The notes: generated by a model not told the origin, from the letters alone. 34,600 nt of DNA from an uncultured Methylococcaceae bacterium (GCA_903863905.1 CAIPDT010000116.1:1-34600); one strand, 5' to 3'; shown: positions 24,244 through 34,133, numbered from the stretch's first letter. Numbers and translations: made by a program.

Positions 24244-24858
24244 ATGACAACCGAAGAAACAATTCAACATCAATTAGCCACAAATCCGATTATCCTTTAT
24301 ATGAAAGGGATTCCATCCAATCCACAATGTGGCTTTTCTGGTAAGGCAGTGGGTATTTTGAATGCGACTAAGATTCCTTTTTCGTATGTTAACGTCCTCG
24401 AAGCGCCCTTCATTCGTGAGAAGTTACCTAAAATATCGCACTGGCCGACCTACCCTCAATTATTTGTAAAAGGTGAATTAGTTGGCGGCTGTGATATTTT
24501 AGAAGCCATGTCTATTGACGGCAGTTTATTACTCTTATTAGAAAGTACAATAAAGACAGAAACACACACGCATAGTGACACTATTACCAGTCAAGAAGTG
24601 ATACAACTCGTTCAAGCAGGCCTTCCAATGGCCCAAGTGATTGTGGACGGCGTTGGCTGTGATTTATTAATTACCGTAATCAGTGCTCAATTTGCTGAAC
24701 TGTCGTTAGTTAAAAAACAACAATTAGTGATGATGACCTTAATAGACGTGCTTGAATCAGGTAGACTTCATGCCGTGAGTATTAAAACGTACACACCAGA
24801 GGAGTGGCATGCCCAATCGGCAAAACCTGAACTCGGTTTATTACAAATTCAGCTTTAA
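24244..24858 (+). CDS. Monothiol glutaredoxin fused to a BolA domain
   Basis: The 204-residue protein joins two Fe-S partners normally made separately. Residues 1-105 are a Grx4-type monothiol glutaredoxin: ATNPIILYMKGIPSNPQCGF with the active CGFS at 29-32, WPTYPQLF and GGCDI. Residues 115-190 are a BolA/IbaG domain: VIVDGVGCDLLITVIS, LVKKQQLV and the C-terminal RLHAVSIKTYTPEEW with invariant H176; C139 sits in the loop that supplies a second ligand in some BolAs. Such pairs share a [2Fe-2S] cluster. I start at ATG 24244 (MTTEETIQ); an upstream in-frame TTG at 24220 is less likely. It is placed between clpX and nifF, pointing to Fe-S traffic for nitrogenase. Confidence 0.88.
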   Translation: MTTEETIQHQLATNPIILYMKGIPSNPQCGFSGKAVGILNATKIPFSYVNVLEAPFIREKLPKISHWPTYPQLFVKGELVGGCDILEAMSIDGSLLLLLESTIKTETHTHSDTITSQEVIQLVQAGLPMAQVIVDGVGCDLLITVISAQFAELSLVKKQQLVMMTLIDVLESGRLHAVSIKTYTPEEWHAQSAKPELGLLQIQL

Positions 24859-24904
24859 AGACGCTTGAACGGTTAACTCTTTAGATTCTATAAGCGAGGC
24901 TATT

Positions 24905-25441
24905 ATGGGAACTGTAGGTATATTTTTTGGAACGGATAGTGGCAATACTCGACGAGTTGCCAAAGATATTGCCACCATTCTGGGACCTTCTGTGGCCGCA
25001 AAACCCGTTAATATTCGAAATGCAACAGTAACTGACTTGTTAGCCTACGATGTATTAATTTTAGGGATTCCCACTTATGGTGATGGTCAAGTGCCCGGCT
25101 TATCCACGGGTAATGCCACTGAAAGTTGGGAGGAGTTTTTACCTACATTAATAGGCGAAGATTTTACCGGTAAAATCATTGCTATTTACGGTCTAGGCAA
25201 TCAAAAAGGCTATCCTGACGAGTTTATTGACGCGGTCTATTATTTACACGACCAATTTGACAGTTGTGGCGCCACTCTAATAGGTGCATGGCCTACTGAA
25301 GGTTATAACTTTAAGAAATCTAAAGCCGTAGAAGGTGATCATTTTTTAGGCTTGGCGTTAGATCAAGAGAATCAGAAAGACTTAACCCCATCCCGAGTCA
25401 GTGCTTGGGTTGCATCAATCGCCAGTGCTTGGGCCGCATAA
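24905..25441 (+). CDS. nifF: NifF flavodoxin
   Basis: This 178-residue long-chain flavodoxin is the probable electron donor to the nitrogenase Fe protein. The FMN phosphate loop is GTDSGNTRRVAKDIA (about 9-23). The 60s loop PTYGDGQVPG and the 90s loop YGLGNQKGYPDEF, with further signature GAWPTEGYNFKKSKAV, match NifF/FldA flavodoxins. AGCGAGG precedes the ATG. Its place after nifM-clpX-grx is as in Azotobacter. A housekeeping flavodoxin role cannot be excluded on sequence alone, but the context favours NifF. Confidence 0.92.
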   Translation: MGTVGIFFGTDSGNTRRVAKDIATILGPSVAAKPVNIRNATVTDLLAYDVLILGIPTYGDGQVPGLSTGNATESWEEFLPTLIGEDFTGKIIAIYGLGNQKGYPDEFIDAVYYLHDQFDSCGATLIGAWPTEGYNFKKSKAVEGDHFLGLALDQENQKDLTPSRVSAWVASIASAWAA

Positions 25442-25450
25442 GAACTGACT

Positions 25451-25885
25451 ATGATTGAAGAACAAGCCACTGTCGTTAAAATTGAGGGCCATGATATTTG
25501 GGTCGAAGGGACTCAAAGTAACGCCTGTGGCAGTTGTCAACAAAAAGCCTCTTGTAGCACTCAAGCACTCAGCCAGTTGTCTAAAAAGAAAGTCACACGG
25601 GTTAACAGCACGCTTGATTTACACATTGGCGACCCCGTCATTATTGCTATTGATGAAGGTTTATTATTACGGGCATCAGCCTTACTGTATTTCTTACCCT
25701 TGATCGGTCTTTTTATCGGTGCTTTTTTAGCTAATTTCTTTTTAGCCAGCAGTGATTATAAAGACATAGGGATGGCAGTCAGTGCGGTAACTGGCTTTCT
25801 TATCTGTTTATTGTTGATTCACCAATACCAAAAATCGTTGGCGCCCTGTCACTTAACTGAACCCACGGTGGTTAGAAAACTTTAA
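25451..25885 (+). CDS. RseC/MucC-like membrane protein (SoxR-reducing system family)
   Basis: This 144-residue protein has an N-terminal beta-rich domain with a cysteine cluster, C26-x2-C29-x5-C35 (ACGSCQQKASC), then two adjacent membrane helices at about 74-94 and 103-122, the RseC topology. RseC proteins are linked to the Rsx/Rnf electron-transport complex that reduces SoxR or, in diazotrophs, ferredoxin/flavodoxin. It begins 9 bp after nifF, so it is probably the last gene of the nif operon. That neighbourhood suggests a role in feeding electrons to NifF or maintaining Rnf Fe-S centres; this is inference. It converges on glnE with only 6 bp between them. Confidence 0.8.
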   Translation: MIEEQATVVKIEGHDIWVEGTQSNACGSCQQKASCSTQALSQLSKKKVTRVNSTLDLHIGDPVIIAIDEGLLLRASALLYFLPLIGLFIGAFLANFFLASSDYKDIGMAVSAVTGFLICLLLIHQYQKSLAPCHLTEPTVVRKL

Positions 25886-25891
25886 GTGCAA

Positions 25892-28786
25892 TTAAGATAG
25901 TTTTTCAGGAGGAATCTCGTTAAATAGCGTCTGCCATATTTGCTTAACGACCTCACTTAAAGCCATGACCTTGACCGTCTCCACTAAGGCTTTTTTACCT
26001 TGTAAGACTAATTGATGCCCTGTATCTCGATAGTAACAGTAGGCCTTTTTAAGTTGGTTGGCTTGTTCAAGACTGATAAATCCTACGTTTTCTAAGCCCT
26101 CCAATAATCTGATATTGTCAGTATATTGAGTTAACTCGGGCCGCGTTGATGCACTCGCTAAAACCCCCAATTGCACAATAAACTCAATATCTACGATACC
26201 ACCGGCGCTGTGTTTTAAATCAAATTGCCCCGCTGTTTTGGAGGCTAACGCCACGCGCATTTTTTCACGCATGTCGCCGACATCTGTTCTTAATAAAGCA
26301 AAGTCTCTTGGCTTTGTTAAGATCAGATGCCTAATATCTTCAAAGTGTGTTTTTAAGCGGATATCTCCGGCAATAAATCGCCCCCGAACTAAGGCTTGAT
26401 GCTCCCATGTCCATGCTTGATGCTGTAGATAGTCTTCATAAGCATTAATTTGAGTGACCAAAAGTCCCGAATGCCCATTCGGTCGTAAGCGCATATCCGT
26501 ATCATACAAAACCCCTGATAACAGTTTTGTATCTAAAATATGTCGAACTTTTAAACCTAAGCGCCCATAAAACTGATGACAAGAAATGGGTGAAGGGCCG
26601 GTTGTTAAAGCATTGCCATCCTGACAATCATAGATAAATACCAAGTCTACATCGGAACCATACGCTAATTCTAAACCACCCAACTTACCAAAACCTATCA
26701 CGGCAAAACCAGTACAACTCGACTGACTACCGGGCGGAAAACCATGCTTATCGGTTAACATTAACCACGCTCTTTCAAGTACTTGAGCAAGAATACTTTC
26801 CGCGATATAGGTTAAATAATCACTGACAATCATAATTGGAATAACATCCATGATATCGGCGGCGGCTACTTTTAACACATTAATGTGTTTAAACTGACGA
26901 AAAGTAATCATCAATTGTTCAAGATCTTGGATCTCAATAGGTGCAAGCAAGGTAGCTAATTGTTGATCTAACGCAGTCTTTTTTAATGGCTCATACAAAG
27001 AACGCGTATCTAATAACTCGTCAAATAAGATGGGATATAAGGCTAAGTATTCACAAAACCATGCACTGGCTGAAGCTAAGCGCAACAATTGCGCTAAGGC
27101 ATCTGGATTTTCGGCTAATAATGCCAGATATACGTTTCTACCAGCAACGGATTCAAATAAGCCTAGCATTCGTTTTAAGGTCACGTCCGGATCATTAACA
27201 TGCTGCAAGGCCGCCAATAATTGTGGCATTAACCGATCCAGTACTTTTGCGCCTTTAGTCGTTAAGCGTCTAATGGTTCCCGCTGTTTTAAAATGCTTAA
27301 GGGCCGATAAACTAGACTCAACCTCCTTAAAACCATACGCTCTTAAAGACGCCTGTAATTCTATTTCATCCGCCGCATGATTCCATAACTGTATACCTCG
27401 TGGATCTTGTGTCGTTTGCTTAGACACTGAAAAAACTTGGTCAAAGAGTGCATGAACACAAGCCCTGACTACATCCAGTTCTATTTTAAAACTGTCCCAA
27501 TCCGCATAATTTAACGAGTACGCTAACCGTTGCTGAACGTCTGAATACAAAGGCAAATCATGCGTTTGCTGATCATTATATTGTTGAATATGATTTTCTA
27601 CCCAGCGTAAATAACAATACGATTGGCTCAATTGTTGTGCATCTTCAGGGGTTATTAAAGTTAACTCACCTAAGCGTTTAAAGACTTCAAGCAACGGTCT
27701 GATTTGTAGGGATTTTTCATTACCGCCACGAATAAGCTGAAATGCCTGACCGATAAACTCGCACTCCCGAATCCCGCCAGGCCCTAATTTAACGTTCTCT
27801 AGCCGATCTTTACGTTTGAGTTCTTGGGTTATTTGCATCTTTAAAGACCGTAATTCTTCAAAGGCACCATAATCCAAATAACGGCGATATACAAAAGCGT
27901 TTAACATCGCCATCAACTGTGCGCCCGCTTTAAAATCACCCGCCACCTGACGGGCTTTAATCATGGCATAGCGCTCCCATTCTCTGGCTTGAGTCTGATA
28001 ATAATTCTCCATGCCTTCAAAACTCATGATCACAGGGCCACTATCGCCAAACGGTCTTAGCCGAATATCGGTACGAAAGACAAAACCGTCTACGGTAATC
28101 TCATCTAATACTTTAACTAAGCGCTGACACAATCGCGTAAAAAATTCACTGTAAGACGTTTCTTTTCTATCAGTTAAAACACCATTTTCTGGATAGGCAA
28201 AAATAAGGTCAATATCAGAAGAATAATTAAGCTCATAAGCGCCCAATTTACCCATCCCTAAAACGATAATCTGCTGAGGGCCGCCCTCAGCGAGAAGCGG
28301 TGTACCTCTTTTTTCACAGGCCTCGCGGTATAAAAATCCTAAAGCCTTTTGAATGCAAGCATCAGCTAATCTTGAGACTTCAGCTAAAGTTTCTGATAAG
28401 GGTGCCCAACCGGCTAAATCCCGCCAGGCAATTCGAACCATTTCACGGCGCCGAAAATACCGTAAGTTTTGCATGAGCTGTGCTTCACTCGTAACAACCT
28501 GTTCAGCTAAGGTTGTCTCATACTGAGAAGTAGAATACGATCTGAGCAAATCACCTGTCATCATTAAACTTTGTAATAACTCCGGTCGTCGTAAACAACT
28601 TTCAAAGACAAAAACACTTGAACACCACACCTTAACCAGAGAGGCCAATACCTCAGGAATGAGCTCAATGTTTAACGACTGTAACGTGACTTTCTCATCC
28701 CACTGTTGCAGTTGTAAGCTAACAAGAGGACGTAAATCAGCGGGTAGTTGATTAAGTTCAGGGTTCAAATGCTGAGTCAAAGACAT
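25892..28786 (-). CDS. glnE: GlnE, glutamine synthetase adenylyltransferase/adenylyl-removing enzyme
   Basis: The 964-residue bifunctional enzyme switches glutamine synthetase off by adenylylation and on by phosphorolytic removal, under PII control. Its two nucleotidyltransferase domains are clear: GMGKLGAYELNYSSDIDLIF (177-196), the adenylyl-removing half, and GFGKLGGLELAYGSDVDLVF (698-717), the adenylylating half. GPGGIRECEFIGQ and AGGIVDIEFIVQ are the conserved segments after each. Length is normal and no key residue is missing. It is transcribed toward the nif operon. Control of glutamine synthetase links naturally to nitrogen fixation, but glnE is a core gene and the adjacency may be incidental. 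Confidence 0.97.
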   Translation of the reverse strand: MSLTQHLNPELNQLPADLRPLVSLQLQQWDEKVTLQSLNIELIPEVLASLVKVWCSSVFVFESCLRRPELLQSLMMTGDLLRSYSTSQYETTLAEQVVTSEAQLMQNLRYFRRREMVRIAWRDLAGWAPLSETLAEVSRLADACIQKALGFLYREACEKRGTPLLAEGGPQQIIVLGMGKLGAYELNYSSDIDLIFAYPENGVLTDRKETSYSEFFTRLCQRLVKVLDEITVDGFVFRTDIRLRPFGDSGPVIMSFEGMENYYQTQAREWERYAMIKARQVAGDFKAGAQLMAMLNAFVYRRYLDYGAFEELRSLKMQITQELKRKDRLENVKLGPGGIRECEFIGQAFQLIRGGNEKSLQIRPLLEVFKRLGELTLITPEDAQQLSQSYCYLRWVENHIQQYNDQQTHDLPLYSDVQQRLAYSLNYADWDSFKIELDVVRACVHALFDQVFSVSKQTTQDPRGIQLWNHAADEIELQASLRAYGFKEVESSLSALKHFKTAGTIRRLTTKGAKVLDRLMPQLLAALQHVNDPDVTLKRMLGLFESVAGRNVYLALLAENPDALAQLLRLASASAWFCEYLALYPILFDELLDTRSLYEPLKKTALDQQLATLLAPIEIQDLEQLMITFRQFKHINVLKVAAADIMDVIPIMIVSDYLTYIAESILAQVLERAWLMLTDKHGFPPGSQSSCTGFAVIGFGKLGGLELAYGSDVDLVFIYDCQDGNALTTGPSPISCHQFYGRLGLKVRHILDTKLLSGVLYDTDMRLRPNGHSGLLVTQINAYEDYLQHQAWTWEHQALVRGRFIAGDIRLKTHFEDIRHLILTKPRDFALLRTDVGDMREKMRVALASKTAGQFDLKHSAGGIVDIEFIVQLGVLASASTRPELTQYTDNIRLLEGLENVGFISLEQANQLKKAYCYYRDTGHQLVLQGKKALVETVKVMALSEVVKQIWQTLFNEIPPEKLS

Positions 28787-28906
28787 AAGGGTTGTAAACC
28801 GTCAAAAAGCTTCATCATACCCAAAATAAGTACCCAATGATATGGAAGACCTATTCGTTAAACTTAACCATTAGATTAATATGTGTAAAAAGTAGTTTTA
28901 TTAATT

Positions 28907-29212
28907 TTATTTAACCAATGGATTAGTTAATCTTGCTGCGTTTACCCGATCTCGCAATTCTTTACCCACTTTAAAGTGTAATAAATATTTAGACGATAAA
29001 CTTAATGCCTGACCTGTTTTTGGATTCCGGCCTTGTCGCGCCGGATGATACTTTAAATAAAAAGCGCCAAAGCCTCTAATTTCTATTCTTTCATCTTCAC
29101 CAATCGCATCAATCATTGTTTCAAGGATACAATTAACCGCCGACTCAACAACTTCGGGTAATAAGTGCGGTTGTTTTTTTGTGAGAATTTCAATTAACTC
29201 TGACTTAATCAT
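28907..29212 (-). CDS. ihfB: Integration host factor subunit beta
   Basis: This 101-residue DNA-bending protein has the HU/IHF fold. The MIKSELIEIL start, ERIEIRGFGAFYLKYHPARQ and the RNPKTG arm tip with the intercalating proline, followed by LLHFKVGKELRDRVN, fit IHF-beta better than IHF-alpha or HU. IHF bends the DNA between NifA sites and sigma-54 promoters, so it matters for the operon upstream. Residues after about 92 form a short extra tail. It lies 120 bp from glnE in the same direction. A hairpin sits 49 bp upstream of its start and may influence its expression. Confidence 0.88.
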   Translation of the reverse strand: MIKSELIEILTKKQPHLLPEVVESAVNCILETMIDAIGEDERIEIRGFGAFYLKYHPARQGRNPKTGQALSLSSKYLLHFKVGKELRDRVNAARLTNPLVK

Positions 29213-29260
29213 GACTAGACTCCATAAATGCCTTTCTAACTATTGAGTTCTTTATACAAA

Positions 29261-29302
29261 ACTGCGGCATTTGACCTATTCAACTGTGTCATATGCCGCA
29301 GT
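29261..29302. other. Imperfect 14-bp inverted repeat upstream of ihfB
   Basis: ACTGCGGCATTTGA (29261-29274) pairs with TCATATGCCGCAGT (29289-29302) with one mismatch across a 14-nt loop. TTTTT follows on the plus strand and TTTT on the minus strand, so it could terminate transcripts in either direction. On the minus strand it stands in or before the ihfB leader, where it could act as an attenuator. Confidence 0.65.
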
Positions 29303-29403
29303 TTTTACCTATAAATCTATCTACCCTATTCACTGAAGCGCTTTACAGCACCTTATAAACAAAGCAAACCCCAATATAAAGCACTTACCATGCCATTTTT
29401 AGC

Positions 29404-29555
29404 GGCATTTTGTCACGCGACAAAATGCCACATTTTCAAACCCTTAATGACACAGTATTCTATACGCAACTCTTGAATGCGCTTCCTTTTATAAAGGATT
29501 CAAGTTTTACCTTCCTTCCTCTCGATGCGGTCAATTTATTTGACCGCTTTTTTTT
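29404..29555 (+). ncRNA. Candidate structured small RNA or leader RNA
   Basis: Three hairpins in a row lie on the plus strand: a perfect 11-bp stem with a 4-nt loop (29404-29414 with 29419-29429), a bulged stem (CTTGAA 29472-29477 with TTCAAG 29499-29504, enclosing TCCTTT with AAAGGA), and an intrinsic terminator (29527-29555). No convincing open frame with a ribosome binding site fits inside. The terminator ends 17 bp before the protease gene, so this is either a separate small RNA or a regulated leader whose terminator controls that gene. The 5' end and promoter are not defined. Class unknown. Confidence 0.4.
29527..29555 (+). terminator. Strong Rho-independent terminator upstream of the protease gene
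   Basis: GCGGTCAA (29527-29534) pairs exactly with TTGACCGC (29540-29547) over a 5-nt loop, followed by eight T residues (29548-29555). No plus-strand protein gene precedes it, so it must end either a small RNA or the leader of the downstream gene. Confidence 0.9.
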
Positions 29556-29572
29556 GGATTCTCGGAAAAATC

Positions 29573-30235
29573 ATGAAACGAAACTATCCCGCCAATACTT
29601 CTAATATCAAGCTTAATCAAAGCCTAACTAAACAAATTGCCTATCACGAAGCCGGACATGCAGCGGCCATCTATTTAAATAACAAGAAAAAGAACTTACC
29701 ACCTATTTATTTCCAAATACGCATTAAAGAACTTAACTCACCTGATAATATAATTGAAGTTCAAACGCTTAAATCAGAATCTAGCATGGCGATGATTGAA
29801 GGTGGCAGACTCATTCAGAGCTTACCGTTAACTTTATTAGAAAGTGCTTGTTTCTACTCAGCAGATCAACTTGACGCATTTAAAACGGCCTTTGAAGCCG
29901 ATATTATCAATCTATTAGTTGGGCCTTTAGCCGAAGCTAAACAAGTAGCTTTATATAACCACTCTCGTTTTAACACTGAGAATATCACTTTAGAGACACT
30001 TCACACTTATGGTGGTAGTTCTGATCTAAAAACGGTCCATGAATACCTAAGTAGTTTTATTGCAGATAGGCACTTCTATAACGAAACACTCACTAAACTT
30101 TTTAGTGAGGCGCTTGATTTTATTAATACACCTTCACATTGGTGTGCTATTGAACGTTTAGCAACATATATCTTAAGTCACGATGATGACATCATCAGTT
30201 GTGAAGACGTCATCACGCTAATCGATACCCATTAA
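29573..30235 (+). CDS. Stand-alone M41-like (FtsH-type) zinc metalloprotease domain
   Basis: The 220-residue product has the zinc motif HEAGH at 25-29 (QIAYHEAGHAAAIYL) and a later EADIINLLVGPLAEA (108-122), which resembles the FtsH region that supplies the third zinc ligand. It has no AAA+ ATPase domain and no membrane helix, so it is only the peptidase half of FtsH. The middle (about 45-105) is an insert rich in polar residues. Upstream in-frame codons run through the terminator at 29527-29555, so I take the ATG at 29573. The ribosome binding site is weak (CGGAAAAA). It could be a soluble protease needing a partner unfoldase; its substrate is unknown. Confidence 0.7.
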   Translation: MKRNYPANTSNIKLNQSLTKQIAYHEAGHAAAIYLNNKKKNLPPIYFQIRIKELNSPDNIIEVQTLKSESSMAMIEGGRLIQSLPLTLLESACFYSADQLDAFKTAFEADIINLLVGPLAEAKQVALYNHSRFNTENITLETLHTYGGSSDLKTVHEYLSSFIADRHFYNETLTKLFSEALDFINTPSHWCAIERLATYILSHDDDIISCEDVITLIDTH

Positions 30236-30275
30236 AGAGGGGTTATTTTAAATTTATATCCTACTAGAGCTCTTT

Positions 30276-32167
<1,892 letters not shown>

Positions 32168-32222
32168 TTATGGTCATTAAGCTTTAATTGATCTATCGGA
32201 TAATCATTTATTGTATCAGGGA

Positions 32223-32252
32223 TTGATCACACTGATATTTGTAAAATATAAC
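32223..32252 (+). promoter_or_regulatory. Possible sigma-70 promoter for the MlaC-like gene
   Basis: TTGATC (32223-32228) and TATAAC (32247-32252) are separated by 18 bp, a fair -35/-10 match, 28 bp before the ATG at 32281. Assigned by eye in AT-rich DNA, so uncertain. Confidence 0.35.
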
Positions 32253-32280
32253 ATACATGAGTTTAATTTTAGAGGGCTAT

Positions 32281-32916
32281 ATGAACGTTAGACGCTACAC
32301 TTTGTTTGGTTTTTTTGCAATTTTATTGGCTTTAATATCCGTTGCACCCGTTATTGCAGCTGATTTATTGCCACCCCAGAAAGCCATTGAAACCGCTTCC
32401 TCCAAATTGCAACAAAAAATGAAAGACAAAGCCTTTATTAAAGACTTTTCAAAAGTTAATACCTTTGTTAATGAAGCCATCCTGCCCAGCACTGATTTTG
32501 ATAAAATTTCTTCTTTAGTATTAGGTAAACTTTGGAAAACAGCAACACCTGAAGAACGTGAACGCTTTAAACACGAATTTCAAACCCTATTGGTGAGAAC
32601 CTATTCACGTGCTTTCGTTGAATTTAAAGACTGGTCAATTCACTACCTGCCTATCGAAATGGAAGCAGATGCGACTAAAGTTATCGTAAAAACAGAAGTC
32701 TTACAACCCGGCCTTAAACCCGTAGCGGTTGATTATCGTATGTCACTCCACGAAGGTGATTGGAAAGCATACGACATTATGATTGAAGGTGTTAGTTTAG
32801 TGACCAACTATAGAACTACATTTACCACTGAAGTTCAAACAAAAGGCTCACTCAGCGCCGTCATTGATGGACTTGCTAAACGTAATACTGAAGCCTTAGC
32901 GGCAAAAAACTCTTAA
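32281..32916 (+). CDS. MlaC/Ttg2D-like periplasmic phospholipid-binding protein
   Basis: This 211-residue secreted protein has a signal peptide (NVRRYTLFGFFAILLALISV, cleavage near VIA-AD at 26-27), followed by the Tol_Tol_Ttg2 fold: conserved INxAVLPxxDF-like AILPSTDFDKISSLVLG, then KTATPEERERFKHEFQTLLV and FRVDYRM-like VDYRMSLHEGDWKAYDI with IEGVSLVTNYR. MlaC carries phospholipids between outer and inner membranes. No mlaF, mlaE, mlaD or mlaB is nearby, so it is an orphan copy or belongs to another lipid pathway, for example a hopanoid-associated relative. AGAGGG precedes the ATG at 32281. Confidence 0.88.
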   Translation: MNVRRYTLFGFFAILLALISVAPVIAADLLPPQKAIETASSKLQQKMKDKAFIKDFSKVNTFVNEAILPSTDFDKISSLVLGKLWKTATPEERERFKHEFQTLLVRTYSRAFVEFKDWSIHYLPIEMEADATKVIVKTEVLQPGLKPVAVDYRMSLHEGDWKAYDIMIEGVSLVTNYRTTFTTEVQTKGSLSAVIDGLAKRNTEALAAKNS

Positions 32917-33012
32917 TAAAAAAAGAAGGACAGTTATTTTATGATGAGGCCTAGGCGGCTAATCATCCCACAAAATAAAATCTTTTGATTCATCGCATTA
33001 AGTCATGCCCCT

Positions 33013-33046
33013 GAAGAAGCTTTGGTTTATATATTAAAGCTTCTTC
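33013..33046. other. Perfect 11-bp hairpin, first of a pair
   Basis: GAAGAAGCTTT (33013-33023) pairs exactly with AAAGCTTCTTC (33036-33046) over a 12-nt AT-rich loop. No T-run follows on either strand. It is immediately followed by a second hairpin. Lies in the 242-bp gap between the MlaC-like gene and cmoB. Confidence 0.75.
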
Positions 33047-33084
33047 CTAAAAATACAACCCTCTATGACGGTCTGTATTTTTAG
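33047..33084. terminator. Perfect 11-bp hairpin with T-rich right arm, second of a pair
   Basis: CTAAAAATACA (33047-33057) pairs exactly with TGTATTTTTAG (33074-33084) over a 16-nt loop. The right arm itself contains TTTTT. It directly abuts the first hairpin. The pair may terminate the MlaC-like transcript, but the AU-rich stem is weak, so the terminator reading is tentative. Confidence 0.4.
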
Positions 33085-33158
33085 ATCCTTAAGAGCCCAC
33101 CTTTCAAGATCGCGTTCTTTTATAACAGACCAATTAAATTAACTTATTTCCTCACCAA

Positions 33159-34133
33159 ATGATTGATTATAATCCTCTTTATAATGCCTTAATCGAAGCC
33201 AAAGCAGAATCATGGGCTGAAATACTACCACAACAACTAGCAGCCGCATTTGATACCACTAAACATGGATCCCTCAATGAATGGCATAACATTATTGATA
33301 ACCTGCCTCTCTTAATAACGAATCATCGGGTATTATCAACGGACAGTATCCACATTGGCGAAAAAAACCAATTATCACTCGAAGATCAAGCGAATTTAAA
33401 AATTCAACTAAAAGGTCTGCACCCTTGGCGAAAAGGGCCTTATGAATTATTTGGCATACACATTGATACAGAATGGCGTTCCGATTGGAAATGGAATCGT
33501 CTAAAAGATCATATTACCCCTCTTGATCATCGCTTAGTTTTAGATGTGGGCTGTGGGAACGGTTATCACTGTTGGCGGATGTTAGGTGCTGGGGCGAAAA
33601 TGGTTATTGGCATAGATCCAATGCTACTTAACGTATTACAATTCCAACTGATTAGAAAACTCTATGGCGAAGCTCCTGTCTATGTTTTACCTTTAGGTAT
33701 AGAAGACATGCCTTATGGCCTAAAAACTTTTGATACCGTATTTTCAATGGGTGTACTGTATCATCGTCGCTCTCCCATAGACCATTTATTAGAATTGCGT
33801 GATTGTTTACAACCTAAAGGCGAATTGATCCTAGAAACTCTTGTTATTGAGGGTAAAGAAGGCCAAGTCTTATTACCCGAAGATCGCTATGCTAAAATGC
33901 GGAACGTTTGGTTTCTACCTACGTGTGAGACCCTAGTCAATTGGCTGAAACGCTGCGGCTTTATAAATATTCGTATCGTTGATGTGTCCGTCACGACTAT
34001 TGAGGAACAACGAAGTACTGAATGGATGCAATTTCATTCTCTCAAAGATTTTTTAGATCCAGAAAACCATTATCTCACCTGTGAAGGACTGCCTGCACCT
34101 AAACGAGCTATTATCATTGCAAACGTTCCTTAA
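33159..34133 (+). CDS. cmoB: CmoB, tRNA U34 carboxymethyltransferase
   Basis: CmoB uses carboxy-SAM to turn 5-hydroxyuridine at tRNA position 34 into cmo5U, widening codon reading. The 324-residue product has the family motif LHPWRKGPYELFGIHIDTEW (87-106), the SAM-type motif VLDVGCGNGYHCWRML (127-142), GIDPMLLNVLQF and SMGVLYHRRSPIDHL. The C-terminal FLDPENHYLTCEGLPAPKRA is also typical. The carboxy-SAM producer cmoA, often adjacent, is not in the window. No strong ribosome binding site precedes the ATG. Length matches the family. Confidence 0.95.
   Translation: MIDYNPLYNALIEAKAESWAEILPQQLAAAFDTTKHGSLNEWHNIIDNLPLLITNHRVLSTDSIHIGEKNQLSLEDQANLKIQLKGLHPWRKGPYELFGIHIDTEWRSDWKWNRLKDHITPLDHRLVLDVGCGNGYHCWRMLGAGAKMVIGIDPMLLNVLQFQLIRKLYGEAPVYVLPLGIEDMPYGLKTFDTVFSMGVLYHRRSPIDHLLELRDCLQPKGELILETLVIEGKEGQVLLPEDRYAKMRNVWFLPTCETLVNWLKRCGFINIRIVDVSVTTIEEQRSTEWMQFHSLKDFLDPENHYLTCEGLPAPKRAIIIANVP

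Larger units (their letters stand above)
29213..29572. other. 360-bp hairpin-rich intergenic region
   Basis: This gap between divergent ihfB and the protease gene contains four inverted repeats: 29261-29302, 29404-29429, 29472-29504 and the terminator at 29527-29555. The motif CGGCATTT and its complement recur in the first two hairpins and near 29391-29410. The ihfB promoter should also lie here. No tRNA and no known riboswitch could be recognised by eye. Confidence 0.7.

Noticed and set aside
29525-29572. Upstream in-frame start for the protease gene
   Set aside because: Those codons coincide with the terminator stem and T-run, which explains the sequence better than coding does.
32281-32916. 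Full Mla phospholipid-transport operon
   Set aside because: Only a MlaC-like gene is present; neighbours are hemB and cmoB, with no mlaF, mlaE, mlaD or mlaB.
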